From contig CAWBNB010000042.1 of the NCBI GenBank assembly GCA_963789885.1, positions 1 through 64,000 on the forward strand: a DNA stretch of 64,000 nucleotides, given 5' to 3'. A program made the translations under genes and the position numbers. Each line of letters opens with the position of its first letter. Positions within the stretch are counted from its first letter, which is position 1. Origin of the DNA: DATEDA01 sp963789885. Its GTDB lineage: Bacteria; Pseudomonadota; Gammaproteobacteria; Burkholderiales; SG8-39. Positions 30,568-40,012 of this stretch are shown piece by piece. The notes under the pieces are model-generated. The model saw only the letters and a program-made list of their open reading frames with translations, was not told the origin of the DNA and ran no database searches.

Positions 30568-31521
30568 ATGCACACCAGAAGGCTTCTCGTCGCGCTCGGC
30601 GCGGCGCTCATCGCCGCCGGGCTCGCTGCGGGCCCGGCGCTCGCGCAGGACAAGAAGGTCCGCGTCGCGTTCGCGAACTACAACGACGAGCAGAGCTTCG
30701 GCTCGATCGTGCTCCGCGGCGTGCAGGCCGCGGCGAAGCAGCGGCCCGACATCGAGATGATCTACTACGACAACAAGAGCGACGCCGCGCGCTCGGTGGA
30801 GAACGCGCGCGCCGCGACCGTGGTGAAGCCCGACGTTTACATCAACTACAACGTCACCCCGGCGACCAACCCGCAGATCGGACGGGTGCTCAAGGACGCG
30901 GGCATCCCCGTCCTGTCGGTCCAGACCCGCGTGCCCGACACGCCGATCTTCGCCGTCGACAACGCACTTTCCGGCTATGAGGCGTGCCGCGGGCTGTCGC
31001 GCGACGCGAAGAAGCGCTGGGGCGCGAAGGCGCCGGTGATCTTCCTGCTGCCGTTCCCGGAGGGCGGGCCGCTCTTCCTCGAGCGCACCGACGCCTGCAG
31101 GAAGGCGATCGCCGAGGAGTTCCCGGGCGCGCCGATCCAGGAGCAGTCGACCAAGAACGACACCGGACACGCGCGCGCGGTGACCACCGACTTCCTCACC
31201 CGCAACCCCAACCAGAAGATCATCATCTGGGCGCACGTCGATTCGATGGCGATCGCCGCGCTCACCGCCGCGCGCAACTCGAACCGGGAGGCCGACGTGC
31301 TCCTGAGCGCGACCGGCGGCGAGGCTGCCGTCTTCCCGGAAATCCGCAAGGTGGACGGCGTCTACATCGGCACCTTCTCGTTCTTTCCGGAGAATTGGGG
31401 CCAGGACATCCTGGACCTCGCGGTCAAGCTCGCGCGCAAGCAGGCCGTGCCGGACGTGACGCGGCCGGCGAAGCAGGTGTTCGTCACGCGGGAGAACATC
31501 GACCAGCTCTACGGCAAGTAA
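30568..31521 (+). CDS. Ribose-type ABC transporter substrate-binding protein
   Basis: A 317-residue periplasmic protein with a clear Sec signal peptide (hydrophobic core, then AGPALAQ cleavage). Its Peripla_BP_4/ribose-binding fold is shown by VRVAFANYNDEQSFGSIVLR, DVYINYNVTP, IPVLSVQTRVPD and the C-terminal DGVYIGTFSFFPENWGQ. Binding proteins of this class capture sugars or sugar-like small molecules, including nucleosides and autoinducers. An unusually strong GGAGG site precedes it. It is followed by its ATPase and permease. Confidence 0.85.
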   Translation: MHTRRLLVALGAALIAAGLAAGPALAQDKKVRVAFANYNDEQSFGSIVLRGVQAAAKQRPDIEMIYYDNKSDAARSVENARAATVVKPDVYINYNVTPATNPQIGRVLKDAGIPVLSVQTRVPDTPIFAVDNALSGYEACRGLSRDAKKRWGAKAPVIFLLPFPEGGPLFLERTDACRKAIAEEFPGAPIQEQSTKNDTGHARAVTTDFLTRNPNQKIIIWAHVDSMAIAALTAARNSNREADVLLSATGGEAAVFPEIRKVDGVYIGTFSFFPENWGQDILDLAVKLARKQAVPDVTRPAKQVFVTRENIDQLYGK

Positions 31522-31531
31522 CGAGCGGGCG

Positions 31532-33010
31532 ATGGCCGGGCCCTGCCTCGCCGCTCGCGGCGTCGACAAGCGCTTCGGCGGCGTGCACGCCCTGAAGGGC
31601 GTCGATTTCGACCTCGAGCGCGCGGAGGTGCACGCGCTCGTGGGCGAGAACGGCGCGGGCAAGTCCACGCTCATCAAGATCCTGTCCGGGCTGGTCGCTC
31701 CGGACGCCGGGACCATCGCGATCGACGGCCAACCCGCGCGGATCGACTCGGTGAAGGCCGCGCAGACGCTCGGCATCCAGACGATCCACCAGGAGCTCGA
31801 GCTCGCGCTGCCGCTCTCGGTCGCCGAGAACGTGTTCATGGGCCGGCTGCCAGGGCGGCGGGGACGCGTCGATTTCGCGGCGCTGCACCGGCAGACCGCG
31901 GAGGCGCTCGCGAAGATCGGCGCGAGCATCGACCCGCGTACGCGCGTGCGCGACCTCTCGGTGAGCGACCGGCAGGTGGTCGAGATCGCTCGGACCGTGG
32001 TCCGCGAAGCGCGGATCGTGATCATGGACGAGCCCACCGCCGCGCTTCCGCCGCGCGAGGTGGAGCGGCTGTTCCAGGTGATCCGCGCCTTGAAGGCCGC
32101 CGGCGTAGCGGTGGTGTACGTCTCCCACAAACTGGACGAGGTCCTCGCCATCGCCGACCGGGTGACGGTCCTGCGGGACGGGGTGCGCGTCGCCTCGCTC
32201 GCGCGGAGCGAGGCAAGCCGACCGACTCTCGTCCGGCACATCCTCGGCCGCGAGCTGATGGAGTTTCACGTCGATAAGCAGGCGCCGCGCGCCGGCGCCG
32301 CCGTCGCGTGCCGCGGCCTCGCGTCCGAACCCGAGCTGGCCGATCTCTCGTTCGATTCCTACCGTGGCGAGGTGCTCGGCTTCTACGGGCTGCTCGGCGC
32401 GGGGCAGAGCGCGATCGGCGACGTCCTCGTGGGCGTGCGCGGCGGCAGCGCGGAATCGATCCGCATCAACGAGATTCCCGGGCTGCCGTCGGATCCGCAC
32501 GACGCGGTGCGCCGCGGCATCGGCTACGTGCCGGCGGATCGCAAGGTGGCCGGGCTCGCCCTGCTGCTCTCGGTCAAGGAGAACCTGCTCCTCACCGACC
32601 TGGCGGCGGTCACGCGTTACGGCGTGATCGACCAGCGGCGCTCGCGCACGCGCGCCGAGGCCCTCGTCCAGCGCTTTCGCATCCGCTGCGGCTCGATCGA
32701 GCAGAAGGCGCGCCAGCTCTCCGGCGGCAACCAGCAGAAAGTCGCCCTCGCCAAGTGGATCGGGCGCAAGGTCGACGTGCTCGTGCTCGACGAGCCGACC
32801 CGCGGCGTCGACGTCGGCGCGAAGGTCGAGATCTACCGCGTCCTGCGCGAGCTGACAGAGGCGGGGAGCGCGTGCCTCATCGCCTCGTCGGACGCGGGCG
32901 AGATCGCAGCCGTCTGCGACCGCGCGATCGTGATGAAAGGGGGCCGGCCCGCAGCCGAGCTCTCTGGCGCGGCGCTGACCGCGGACGCGCTCACCGCGGC
33001 CGCGATCTGA
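31532..33010 (+). CDS. Ribose-type ABC transporter ATPase (two NBDs)
   Basis: A 492-residue RbsA/XylG-like protein with two nucleotide-binding domains in tandem. NBD1 has Walker A GENGAGKST, an LSVSDRQ signature and Walker B VIMDEPTAAL. NBD2 has the degenerate A-loop GLLGAGQSA usual for this family, an intact LSGGNQQKV signature and Walker B VLDEPTRGVDVG. It energises import through the permease encoded 11 bp downstream. Confidence 0.9.
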   Translation: MAGPCLAARGVDKRFGGVHALKGVDFDLERAEVHALVGENGAGKSTLIKILSGLVAPDAGTIAIDGQPARIDSVKAAQTLGIQTIHQELELALPLSVAENVFMGRLPGRRGRVDFAALHRQTAEALAKIGASIDPRTRVRDLSVSDRQVVEIARTVVREARIVIMDEPTAALPPREVERLFQVIRALKAAGVAVVYVSHKLDEVLAIADRVTVLRDGVRVASLARSEASRPTLVRHILGRELMEFHVDKQAPRAGAAVACRGLASEPELADLSFDSYRGEVLGFYGLLGAGQSAIGDVLVGVRGGSAESIRINEIPGLPSDPHDAVRRGIGYVPADRKVAGLALLLSVKENLLLTDLAAVTRYGVIDQRRSRTRAEALVQRFRIRCGSIEQKARQLSGGNQQKVALAKWIGRKVDVLVLDEPTRGVDVGAKVEIYRVLRELTEAGSACLIASSDAGEIAAVCDRAIVMKGGRPAAELSGAALTADALTAAAI

Positions 33011-33021
33011 TTCCGGCGACG

Positions 33022-33996
33022 ATGAACACCTCCACCCAAGCGATCGTGCGCCGGTTCGATCTCGGCAACCTCGGCCTCGCTGCATTCGTCGCGCTCCTGA
33101 TCGTCAGCTTCTCGCTTGCTTCGCCGCACTTCCTCACGTTCGGCAACATCACCAACATGCTGCTCACGGTGTCGGTGATCGGCGTGATGGCGGCCGTGTC
33201 CACGCTGGTGATCGTCGGCCGCGAGCTCGACCTCTCGGTCGGTTCCGTGGCAGCGCTGGTCGGCGTAGTGGTGGCGATCCTCGTCGAATCGAAGGGCTGG
33301 GCCTGGCCGGCCGGGCTCGCGGCCGGCATCGCGGTGGGCGCCATGACCGGCGCGTTCAACGGCTTCATGGTCGCTTCGCTGAGAGTGAACTCGATCATCA
33401 CGACCATCGGGACGCTCGCGCTCTTCCGCGGCATCGCGTTCATCGTCACCGACGGGCAGACCGCGATGGTGCAGAACGAGTCGATCCTCGCGTTCGGCTT
33501 CGGCCGGATCCTCGGCGTACCGTACTCGGTGTGGATCCTCGTCGCCGTGTTCGCGGCGGCGCACTTCCTCGCCGAGCGGACCGCGGTGGGGCGCTCGATT
33601 TTCGCTATCGGCGCGAGCCCGCGCGCGGCGCTCCTCTCCGGGCTCAACCTGAACCGCATGCGCTTCTGGATGTTCGTGGCGAGCGGCATCTCGGCCGCGC
33701 TCGCCGGCGTGCTGCTGATCGGCCAGTCGGGAGCCGCGGTGCCGAGCGGCGCCACCGGCTACGAGCTGCAGGTGATCACCGCCGTGCTGCTCGGGGGCAC
33801 GAGCCTCGCGGGCGGGGAGGGCTCGGTGCTGCGCACCGCGCTCGGGGTGCTGGTGATCGGCATCCTGAACAACGGCATGGTGCTGCTCAACGTGCCGAGC
33901 TTCTACCAGATCGCCGCGAACGGCGTGCTGCTGCTTGTCGCGGTCGCGATCGACCAGCTGCGCATCCGCCGCGGCAGCTTCAACGAGGAGCGCTAG
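33022..33996 (+). CDS. Ribose-type ABC transporter permease
   Basis: A 324-residue inner-membrane protein of the RbsC/BPD_transp_2 family with 8-10 helices. Family landmarks are LTFGNITNMLLTVSVIGVMA, the RELDLSVGSVAAL loop, NGFMVASLRVNSIITTIGT, AIGASPRAALLSGLN (the ATPase-contact loop) and GGTSLAGGEGSVLRT. The ATG at 33022 lies 11 bp past the ATPase stop. A single permease gene implies a homodimer. Confidence 0.9.
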   Translation: MNTSTQAIVRRFDLGNLGLAAFVALLIVSFSLASPHFLTFGNITNMLLTVSVIGVMAAVSTLVIVGRELDLSVGSVAALVGVVVAILVESKGWAWPAGLAAGIAVGAMTGAFNGFMVASLRVNSIITTIGTLALFRGIAFIVTDGQTAMVQNESILAFGFGRILGVPYSVWILVAVFAAAHFLAERTAVGRSIFAIGASPRAALLSGLNLNRMRFWMFVASGISAALAGVLLIGQSGAAVPSGATGYELQVITAVLLGGTSLAGGEGSVLRTALGVLVIGILNNGMVLLNVPSFYQIAANGVLLLVAVAIDQLRIRRGSFNEER

Positions 33997-34025
33997 CAGG
34001 TAGCGCAAAGAGCAGGAGATACCCG

Positions 34026-35174
34026 ATGAAACGCTCGACCGACCGCATCCTCACCACGCACGTGGGCAGCCTGCCGCGCCCCGACGACGTCTGCGCCATG
34101 CTGATCGCGAAGGAGAAGGGAGAGAAGGTAGACGCCGCCGCGTTCGACGCGCTCGTGTCGAAGGCGGTGCAGGCGGTCGTCCGGCGCCAGGTCGAGGCGG
34201 GCGTCGACATCGTGTGCGACGGCGAGATGGCGAAGCCGGGTTACGCCACGTACATCAAGGACCGCCTCACCGGCTTCTCCGGCGACAGCCCCCGCCGCCC
34301 GCCGGCGGATCTCGCCCTCTATCCCGCGTACCTGAAGAAGATCCACGCGGCCGGCGAGACGCCATCGATCATCCGCCAGCGCTGCACCGGGCCGGTCGCG
34401 GTCCGCGACCGCAAGCCGCTCGCCGATGACCTCGCCCGTCTGGACGCGGCGCTCAAGTCGGCCAAGCCGGCCGCCGGCGGCTTCATGACCGCCGCCTCGC
34501 CCGGCGTCATCGCGAACTTCCAGCCGAACGAGTTCTACCCGAGCCACGAGAAATATCTCGAGGCGCTCGCCGAGGCGATGCGGGAGGAATACGAGGCGAT
34601 CACGCGCGCCGGCCACGTGCTGCAGGTGGACTGCCCGGATCTGGCGATGGGGCGGCACATCATGTTCGCGCAGGAGTCGGACGAGGGCTTCCTCAAGTAC
34701 GCCGCGCAGAACGTCGAGGCGCTCAACCACGCGCTCGCCAACGTGCCCGCCGAGCAGGTGCGCATGCATCTGTGCTGGGGGAACTACGAGGGCCCGCACG
34801 TGTGCGATATCCCGCTGCGCAAGATCATCGGCACGGTGCTCAAGGCGAAGCCGCAGGGGATCTCGTTCGAGGCCTCCAATCCCCGCCACGGACACGAATG
34901 GTCGGTGTTCAAGGAGACGCGCATTCCGGAGGACAAGATCCTGCTGCCGGGCGTGATCGACTCGGTCTCGAATTTCGTCGAGCACCCCGAGTACGTCGCC
35001 GAGCGCATCGGCCGCTTCGCCGATATCGTCGGTCGCGAGCGCGTGATCGCGAGCAGCGACTGCGGCTTCGGCACCTTTGCCGGCTTCGGGAAGGTCGATT
35101 CCGACATCACCTACGCCAAGCTAAAGACGCTGGCCGAAGGGGCGGCGATCGCGAGCCGGCGGCTCTGGGGCTGA
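34026..35174 (+). CDS. MetE C-terminal-like zinc methyltransferase (1)
   Basis: A 382-residue protein corresponding only to the C-terminal, catalytic half of cobalamin-independent methionine synthase. It has TTHVGSLPRP at the N-terminus, zinc-ligand segments MHLCWGNYEGPH (His and Cys), ISFEASNPRHGHE (Glu) and ASSDCGFGTF (Cys), and DGEMAKPGY for thiol binding. Stand-alone proteins of this type transfer methyl groups between small thiols, or from methylated substrates to them. Last catabolic gene of the transporter operon, suggesting demethylation of the imported compound or use of its methyl group. Confidence 0.82.
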   Translation: MKRSTDRILTTHVGSLPRPDDVCAMLIAKEKGEKVDAAAFDALVSKAVQAVVRRQVEAGVDIVCDGEMAKPGYATYIKDRLTGFSGDSPRRPPADLALYPAYLKKIHAAGETPSIIRQRCTGPVAVRDRKPLADDLARLDAALKSAKPAAGGFMTAASPGVIANFQPNEFYPSHEKYLEALAEAMREEYEAITRAGHVLQVDCPDLAMGRHIMFAQESDEGFLKYAAQNVEALNHALANVPAEQVRMHLCWGNYEGPHVCDIPLRKIIGTVLKAKPQGISFEASNPRHGHEWSVFKETRIPEDKILLPGVIDSVSNFVEHPEYVAERIGRFADIVGRERVIASSDCGFGTFAGFGKVDSDITYAKLKTLAEGAAIASRRLWG

Positions 35175-35227
35175 TCGCTGGCCTAGAATAGCGGACCGCC
35201 ACGCCATCTCAGCAGCGCATCCGTCGC

Positions 35228-35944
35228 ATGAGCACCCGCCGCAAAGGCAAGGTCGTCTCGCTATCGGGCGATCCGGTCGAGCACTACCGGGAAGGGCCGC
35301 GGTCGTTCCTGCCGCCGCCGCCCGAGCTCGGCACCGAAGCGATCGTCCGCCACATCGAGCGGCATCTCGGGCCGGTCGAGTCGGTGTTCCACGAGCTCGT
35401 CTCGGACGCCGTACACCTCGACGTGCACTGGGTGAAGCCGACTGGGGCACGCCCGTTCCACCTGCTGGTGACCTCGGGCATGAGCGACCGGCCGATGAGG
35501 GTGCCGGCAGAGGTCGATGCGCCGCGCCACATCGAGCTCGTCGTGACCCTGCCCGAGCGCTGGGCGATCGGCGACGAGGCGTTCCGGAACGAGAACTGGT
35601 ACTGGCCGGTCCGCGAGCTGAAGACGCTCGCGCGCTTCCCGCACAAGTACGACACCTGGCTCGGCGAGGGGCACACGGCGGCGAACGACGATCCGCCGCA
35701 GCCGTTCGCGCCGAGCACGCGGCTCTGCGGCGCGATCCTCCTCCGGCCGCAGCACGTTCCCGAGGCGTTCCACGATCTCCGGCTCGACGACGGCCGGGTC
35801 ATCCGCTTCCTCGCGGTCGTCCCGGTCCACGACGAGGAAATGGCGCTCAAGACGCGGTCGGGCACCGAGGCGCTGCTCGATCGCTTCCGCAAGGCCGGCG
35901 TTACCGACGTGATCGAGCCGACGCGGCCGAGCGTCGCGCGCTGA
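35228..35944 (+). CDS. Suppressor-of-fused (SUFU) domain protein
   Basis: A 238-residue bacterial SUFU-like protein, recognised from the SVFHELVSDAVHLDVHWVKP segment, the TSGMSDRPM turn, HIELVVTLPERWAI and PFAPSTRLCGAILLRP. In bacteria these proteins often act as immunity proteins of polymorphic toxins, but no toxin gene is adjacent. The stop lies immediately before a truncated PEP-CTERM gene. Confidence 0.8.
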   Translation: MSTRRKGKVVSLSGDPVEHYREGPRSFLPPPPELGTEAIVRHIERHLGPVESVFHELVSDAVHLDVHWVKPTGARPFHLLVTSGMSDRPMRVPAEVDAPRHIELVVTLPERWAIGDEAFRNENWYWPVRELKTLARFPHKYDTWLGEGHTAANDDPPQPFAPSTRLCGAILLRPQHVPEAFHDLRLDDGRVIRFLAVVPVHDEEMALKTRSGTEALLDRFRKAGVTDVIEPTRPSVAR

Positions 35945-35959
35945 TGCATCTGGGCTTGA

Positions 35960-36681
35960 GCTGCCGGCGGCGCGACGACCGGCGTTGGCAACTTCAACTA
36001 CGAGGTCGGCTACCCGCCGGGGCTGCCGGCGACGCTTCAGAACACCGGCATGCTGTCGCAGTACGGACAGTTCATTGGCGGGATGCACTCGAACGTCGCC
36101 GACTCGCTGTTCTTTCTGTGGGGCGGGCCGAACGATGTCTTCCTCGGCGCCGCCACCGGCGGCGACGCGGGGCTGCGGCGGCGGCTGCTCAGGCGGTCGG
36201 GAACCTCGACAGTCTCGTCCGCGGACTCGCCATCAATCCCGGCGCGCAGCACTTCGTCGTCCTGAACATGCCGGACCTCGGCAGCACGCCGGGCGGTAAG
36301 GCGTCGGGCAACGCGGCGGGCCTCACATTGCTGACGCAGCAGTTCAACTTCGGGCTCGCGGACGCGATGAACCACGCCGCGGCGGACCTGCACGTCGACA
36401 TCACCGTCTTCGACACGTTCGCACTGCTTGCCAACGTCACTGCGAACCCAATGTCGTACGGCCTCTCGAACGTGACCAGCCCCTGCCTCGCGAGCCTGGC
36501 CTCGATTTCCGCGCGTTGTCCGGGCTATCTGTACTTCGACGAGGTCCACCCCACCACCTTCACCCACGCGATCCTCGCCAACGCGGTCGACGCGCAGCTG
36601 GTACCGGAGCCCGGCACGTGGGCGATGCTCGCGGCGGGCCTGCTCGTGGTGGCGTTCGCCGTGCGTCGCCGGTTCGTCTGA
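35960..36681 (+). pseudogene. SGNH/GDSL esterase with PEP-CTERM tail, truncated and frameshifted
   Basis: The remnant opens in mid-gene with TTGVGNFNYEVGYPPGLP (block I with the GDSL nucleophile is lost). It reads LFFLWGGPNDVFLGAATGGD (block III G-x-N-D) and then shifts frame near 36160-36185 into AQAVGNLDSLVRGL. Later blocks (VVLNMPDLGSTP, and FDEVHPTTFTHA with the catalytic D-x-x-H) are intact. The C-terminus VPEPGTWAMLAAGLLVVAFA and RRRFV is a canonical PEP-CTERM sorting signal for exosortase. A dead exported esterase. Confidence 0.7.
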
Positions 36682-36754
36682 CCCGGCCCGAGGCCGGCTG
36701 ATTTCCCGCGCGCCCGCGCGTCCCGCGGGGGCGTTCGTTTTGGAGGGCAAGGGA

Positions 36755-37714
36755 ATGCGTGGACGTGTGGTGTGGGTGGCGATCGCGCTCTTCTTCGCGG
36801 CCGCCACCGACGCGCAGACCTATCCGCAGAAGCCGGTGCGGGTCATCGTGCCGTACCCGCCCGGCGGGACCGTCGACCTCGTCGCGCGCCATCTCGGACA
36901 GCAGCTCGGAAGCCAGGTCGGACAGCAGATCGTCGTCGAGAACCGCGCCGGCGCGAACGGCACCATCGGCAGCGATTTCGTCTCGAAGGCGGCGCCCGAC
37001 GGCTACACGCTGCTCGTGCAGGCGTCGATCTTCGTCATCAATCCGCTGTTCCTGAAGAACGTGCCGTACGACGTGCAGCGCGATTTCGCGCCGATCTCGA
37101 ACATCGGTTCGGTGCCGTTGCTCGTCACCGCCCACCCGAGCGTACCGGCGGGGAACTTGCGCGAATTCCTAACCCTGGTCCGGGCACACCCCGACAAGTA
37201 CACGTTCGCGACGACCGGGCTCGGCTCGGCGGGCCACCTGACCGAAGAGGTGATCCGGCGCGACGCCGGGCTGTCGATCCTGATCGTGCCCTACAAGGGC
37301 ACCGGCCCCGCGATCACCGACCTCGTCGGCGGGCAGGTGAGCGCGCTCGCCGATCCGCTGCCCTCGTCGTACCCGCACGTGAAGGGCGGGCGCCTCAAGG
37401 CGCTCGCTGTCACCAGCCGCGAGCGCATCGCGTTCCTGCCCGACGTCCCGACCATGGACGAGTCCGGCTTTCCCGGCTTCGAGATGGTGTCGTGGTACGG
37501 GCTCTGGGGCCCGCCGGCACTGCCGCGCGAGATCGTCGACCGGCTCGCCACCGAGGTGTCGAAGGCGGTGAGCTCACCCGAGCTGCAGGAGAAGCTCGCT
37601 GCGCAGGGCTTCCTGCCGAAGGGCTCGACCGCGCCGGAGTTCGCCGCCTACGTGCGGGACGAGGTCGCGAAGTACGCGAAGATCGTGAAGGACGCGAACA
37701 TCAAGGTGGACTGA
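36755..37714 (+). CDS. Bug/TctC-family periplasmic receptor
   Basis: A 319-residue tripartite-tricarboxylate-type solute receptor. The signal peptide is MRGRVVWVAIALFFAAATDA; family hallmarks follow: YPQKPVRVIVPYPPGG, VENRAGANGTIG, AAPDGYTLL, VPYKGTGPAITDLVGGQV and LPDVPTMDESGFPGFE. ATG 36755 with GGAGGG is preferred over a TTG five codons earlier. No TctA/TctB membrane partners are adjacent, as is common for the expanded Bug families of Burkholderiales. Probable ligand: a carboxylate. Confidence 0.88.
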   Translation: MRGRVVWVAIALFFAAATDAQTYPQKPVRVIVPYPPGGTVDLVARHLGQQLGSQVGQQIVVENRAGANGTIGSDFVSKAAPDGYTLLVQASIFVINPLFLKNVPYDVQRDFAPISNIGSVPLLVTAHPSVPAGNLREFLTLVRAHPDKYTFATTGLGSAGHLTEEVIRRDAGLSILIVPYKGTGPAITDLVGGQVSALADPLPSSYPHVKGGRLKALAVTSRERIAFLPDVPTMDESGFPGFEMVSWYGLWGPPALPREIVDRLATEVSKAVSSPELQEKLAAQGFLPKGSTAPEFAAYVRDEVAKYAKIVKDANIKVD

Positions 37715-37725
37715 GCGCGCCTTGA

Positions 37726-38736
37726 TCAGACGTCCAGCGTCACGACCACCGGCGAGTGGTCGGACGCGTTCGGGTACTTCCGGTACAGCGGCTGCCCGTC
37801 GAGCGCATTACGCACGACGCGCGCGCCGGAGACCCACTGGCGGCCCTGGTTGCGCGAGTAGAGGACGTGATCGATCCACTCCTCGTGGTAGACGTCGTTG
37901 AAGATCGGGTCCTTGAAGCGCGACGTCGCGAGCGTCTCGAAGTTCATGTTCCGTTTCGCGGTGTTGCTCAGGCCGTCGTAGAGCGTGTTGCCGAGCACGA
38001 CGTCCGGGGACCACGAGTCGCCCATCAGCATCTCGATGCCGCTGCCGAAGAGCAGCTTCTCGGAGGCGTCGAGGCCCGGCCCGTCGTTGATGTCGCCGCA
38101 CACGATGAGCGGGACGCCCGCGGTCGCCGGCTCCCTGAGGTAGGGCTCGATGAACTCCAGGCGAATGCGCAGCGCCTGGGCGAGGATCTTGCGGCGGTTG
38201 CCGCCCGACACCGACCACCACTTGCTCCACTCGTAGGCGTCGAAGATCGCCTTGCTCTTGAGGTGCAGTCCGAGAATGCGCAGCCGCTTCCCGCCGGCGA
38301 GCGCGACGTCGACGTTGACCGGCAGGCGCTCGAACCGGTAGTGCTCGTCGACGCCGTCGGCGTCGGTGTCCCAGAGGAATTCGCCGAACGCCGGATTGGC
38401 GGCGCTGTCGATCGTGCGCGTGGCGGCCGCGTCGAACTTGCCGGTGCCGGTGTTGATCGCCGCGCCGATGCACTGCGCCGAGCCGGAGGTCGGCTGCAGG
38501 AAGGTGCGCCACTCCGGGCCGACGTCGGTGCGGAAGAAGAGATCGAGCTCCTCGTTCCGGTTCGGGCCCTCGACCACCACCACGATGTCCGGCTCGAGCT
38601 CGCGGATCACCGCCGAGACGTCGTTACGGCGCTTGCGCACGGTGACGCTGCCCGTCCCGTGCGCGGGCTTCTCGCCGTCGGGGCGGAACGCGGCCGGCCC
38701 GTTCCCGGAGGCGAAGAGGTCGTTCAGCCATTCCAT
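37726..38736 (-). CDS. Endonuclease/exonuclease/phosphatase (EEP) family protein
   Basis: A 336-residue EEP-fold protein with VVVVEGPNRNEEL (metal Glu), LRILGLHLKSK, VCGDINDGPG (Asp/Asn pair) and the terminal ASDHSPVVVTLDV (catalytic His). The substrate may be a nucleic acid, phospholipid or phosphoester. In homologues the strand before the first ATG (reading FLLWNM in frame, 38737-38751) belongs to the fold, yet no standard start lies upstream before an in-frame stop. The true start may be non-canonical or the 5' end damaged. Confidence 0.75.
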   Translation of the reverse strand: MEWLNDLFASGNGPAAFRPDGEKPAHGTGSVTVRKRRNDVSAVIRELEPDIVVVVEGPNRNEELDLFFRTDVGPEWRTFLQPTSGSAQCIGAAINTGTGKFDAAATRTIDSAANPAFGEFLWDTDADGVDEHYRFERLPVNVDVALAGGKRLRILGLHLKSKAIFDAYEWSKWWSVSGGNRRKILAQALRIRLEFIEPYLREPATAGVPLIVCGDINDGPGLDASEKLLFGSGIEMLMGDSWSPDVVLGNTLYDGLSNTAKRNMNFETLATSRFKDPIFNDVYHEEWIDHVLYSRNQGRQWVSGARVVRNALDGQPLYRKYPNASDHSPVVVTLDV

Positions 38737-38867
38737 GTTCCACAGCAGAAAGTCTGAGCTGCACGGCGCGGCCCGGTCGTCAATTCATGCCGGAAGCATA
38801 GAGCGCGGCGCGCCGCGCGGCTTTAGACCCTTCGGCCGAGTCCGGCCGGCGGAAGCGGGCGGAATGC

Positions 38868-39686
38868 TCAGGCAGCGCCCGAGCGGGCGAGGTGGTGGGC
38901 GATCGCGGCGTTCACCGCGGCCGGGTGGGTGACCGGCGACATGTGGCCCGCACCCTCGATCTCGACGAGGGACGCCTGCCGAAGCTGGTCGCGGAGAAGC
39001 TCCACGACCGTGCGCGCGGCGAGCGTCGTGGCGGTCCCGCGGACAAGCAGCGTCGGGATGCCCGCCGCCGCGATGCTCTCGTAGAGGTCGGTGGCCGCGA
39101 ACACCATCCGCCACTCCTGCGCGATCTTCGGCATGGTCTGCGTGATCCGCGCGCGCGCGTCCGGCGGCATCGCGCGCCAGGCGTCGAGGCCGATCCAGTA
39201 CCCGAGAAAGTGGTCGGCGCACGCCGCGAGGTCGGCGGCGCCGACGAGCGCGATGTGCCGCGTCGCGACCGACTCGATCTCGTGCCAGGCCGCGCGCTCG
39301 CCGAGAAGACGCAGGAGGTGAAAGGCGGTCGGCTCGATCAGGACGAGGCTCGCGACGCGCTCCGGCCGCAGGCTCGCCGCGCGCAGGGCAAGCGCGCCGC
39401 CGTAGGAGTGGCCGACCAGGTGGACGTCCTCGCCCACCAGGTCGGCGAGCGCGTCGATGAGCTCGACCTCGTCGTCGAACGCGAGCGATTCGGGCACCGG
39501 CGGCAGCGGGGTGGCGCCGTACCCGTGCAGGTCCGGCGCGAGCACGCGGAACCGCGGCGACAGATCGAGCACCGCGGCGCGCCACTGGCCGCGCGAGCTC
39601 GCGCTGCCGTGGACGAGGATGACCGGCGGCCCCGTCCCCTCGTCGGTGTAGGCAAGGGCCGTGTGACGCGTCAGCAGGGTCGGCAT
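38868..39686 (-). CDS. Alpha/beta hydrolase
   Basis: A 272-residue hydrolase. Elements are the oxyanion HG motif (VILVHGSASSRGQW), the nucleophile elbow GHSYGG, the acid in strand 7 (TLLVRGTATT region) and the C-terminal catalytic His in EGAGHMSPVTHP. Its cap region is typical of the carboxylesterase/haloperoxidase-like group. The acid residue is not certain by eye. No operon partner is clear; the next gene on the strand is a small basic protein upstream. Confidence 0.85.
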   Translation of the reverse strand: MPTLLTRHTALAYTDEGTGPPVILVHGSASSRGQWRAAVLDLSPRFRVLAPDLHGYGATPLPPVPESLAFDDEVELIDALADLVGEDVHLVGHSYGGALALRAASLRPERVASLVLIEPTAFHLLRLLGERAAWHEIESVATRHIALVGAADLAACADHFLGYWIGLDAWRAMPPDARARITQTMPKIAQEWRMVFAATDLYESIAAAGIPTLLVRGTATTLAARTVVELLRDQLRQASLVEIEGAGHMSPVTHPAAVNAAIAHHLARSGAA

Positions 39687-39726
39687 GTTCCTCGTTACGG
39701 ACCCGGCGCGCGCCGGCGGGTGCGCG

Positions 39727-39921
39727 CTAGCGCTTCTTCTTCGCGGCGCGTTTCTTCGCCGCCTTGCGCTCGTCCTTCGTCCGGTGGGCGAGGTCGGCGC
39801 GGTGTGCGCGCTCGTAGGTCTGGATGTCCTTGAAGCGGCCCTTGGCGTCGCGCACTGCGTAGAGCTTCTTCCCGGCGACGCTGCGATGCGTGGTCCTGCG
39901 GGCTTTCTTTCTGGCGGCCAT
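39727..39921 (-). CDS. Small Lys/Arg-rich protein (64 aa)
   Basis: MAARKKARRTTHRSVAGKKL opens and KAAKKRAAKKKR closes this strongly basic protein, with a central KLYAVRDAKGRFKDIQTYER segment. The composition resembles nucleic-acid-binding or histone H1-like small proteins and a widespread uncharacterised family in Proteobacteria. Function is not known; the GC palindrome CCGGCGCGCGCCGG lies just past the stop. Confidence 0.65.
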   Translation of the reverse strand: MAARKKARRTTHRSVAGKKLYAVRDAKGRFKDIQTYERAHRADLAHRTKDERKAAKKRAAKKKR

Positions 39922-40012
39922 GGATCGGTTCCCCCTTGTCGGCGCTGCCGTCTCCTGCCTGGTTGACCCGCGCGCGCAGCCGGCAACGGTGCCGCGTCGC
40001 GCTGGAATCCGT

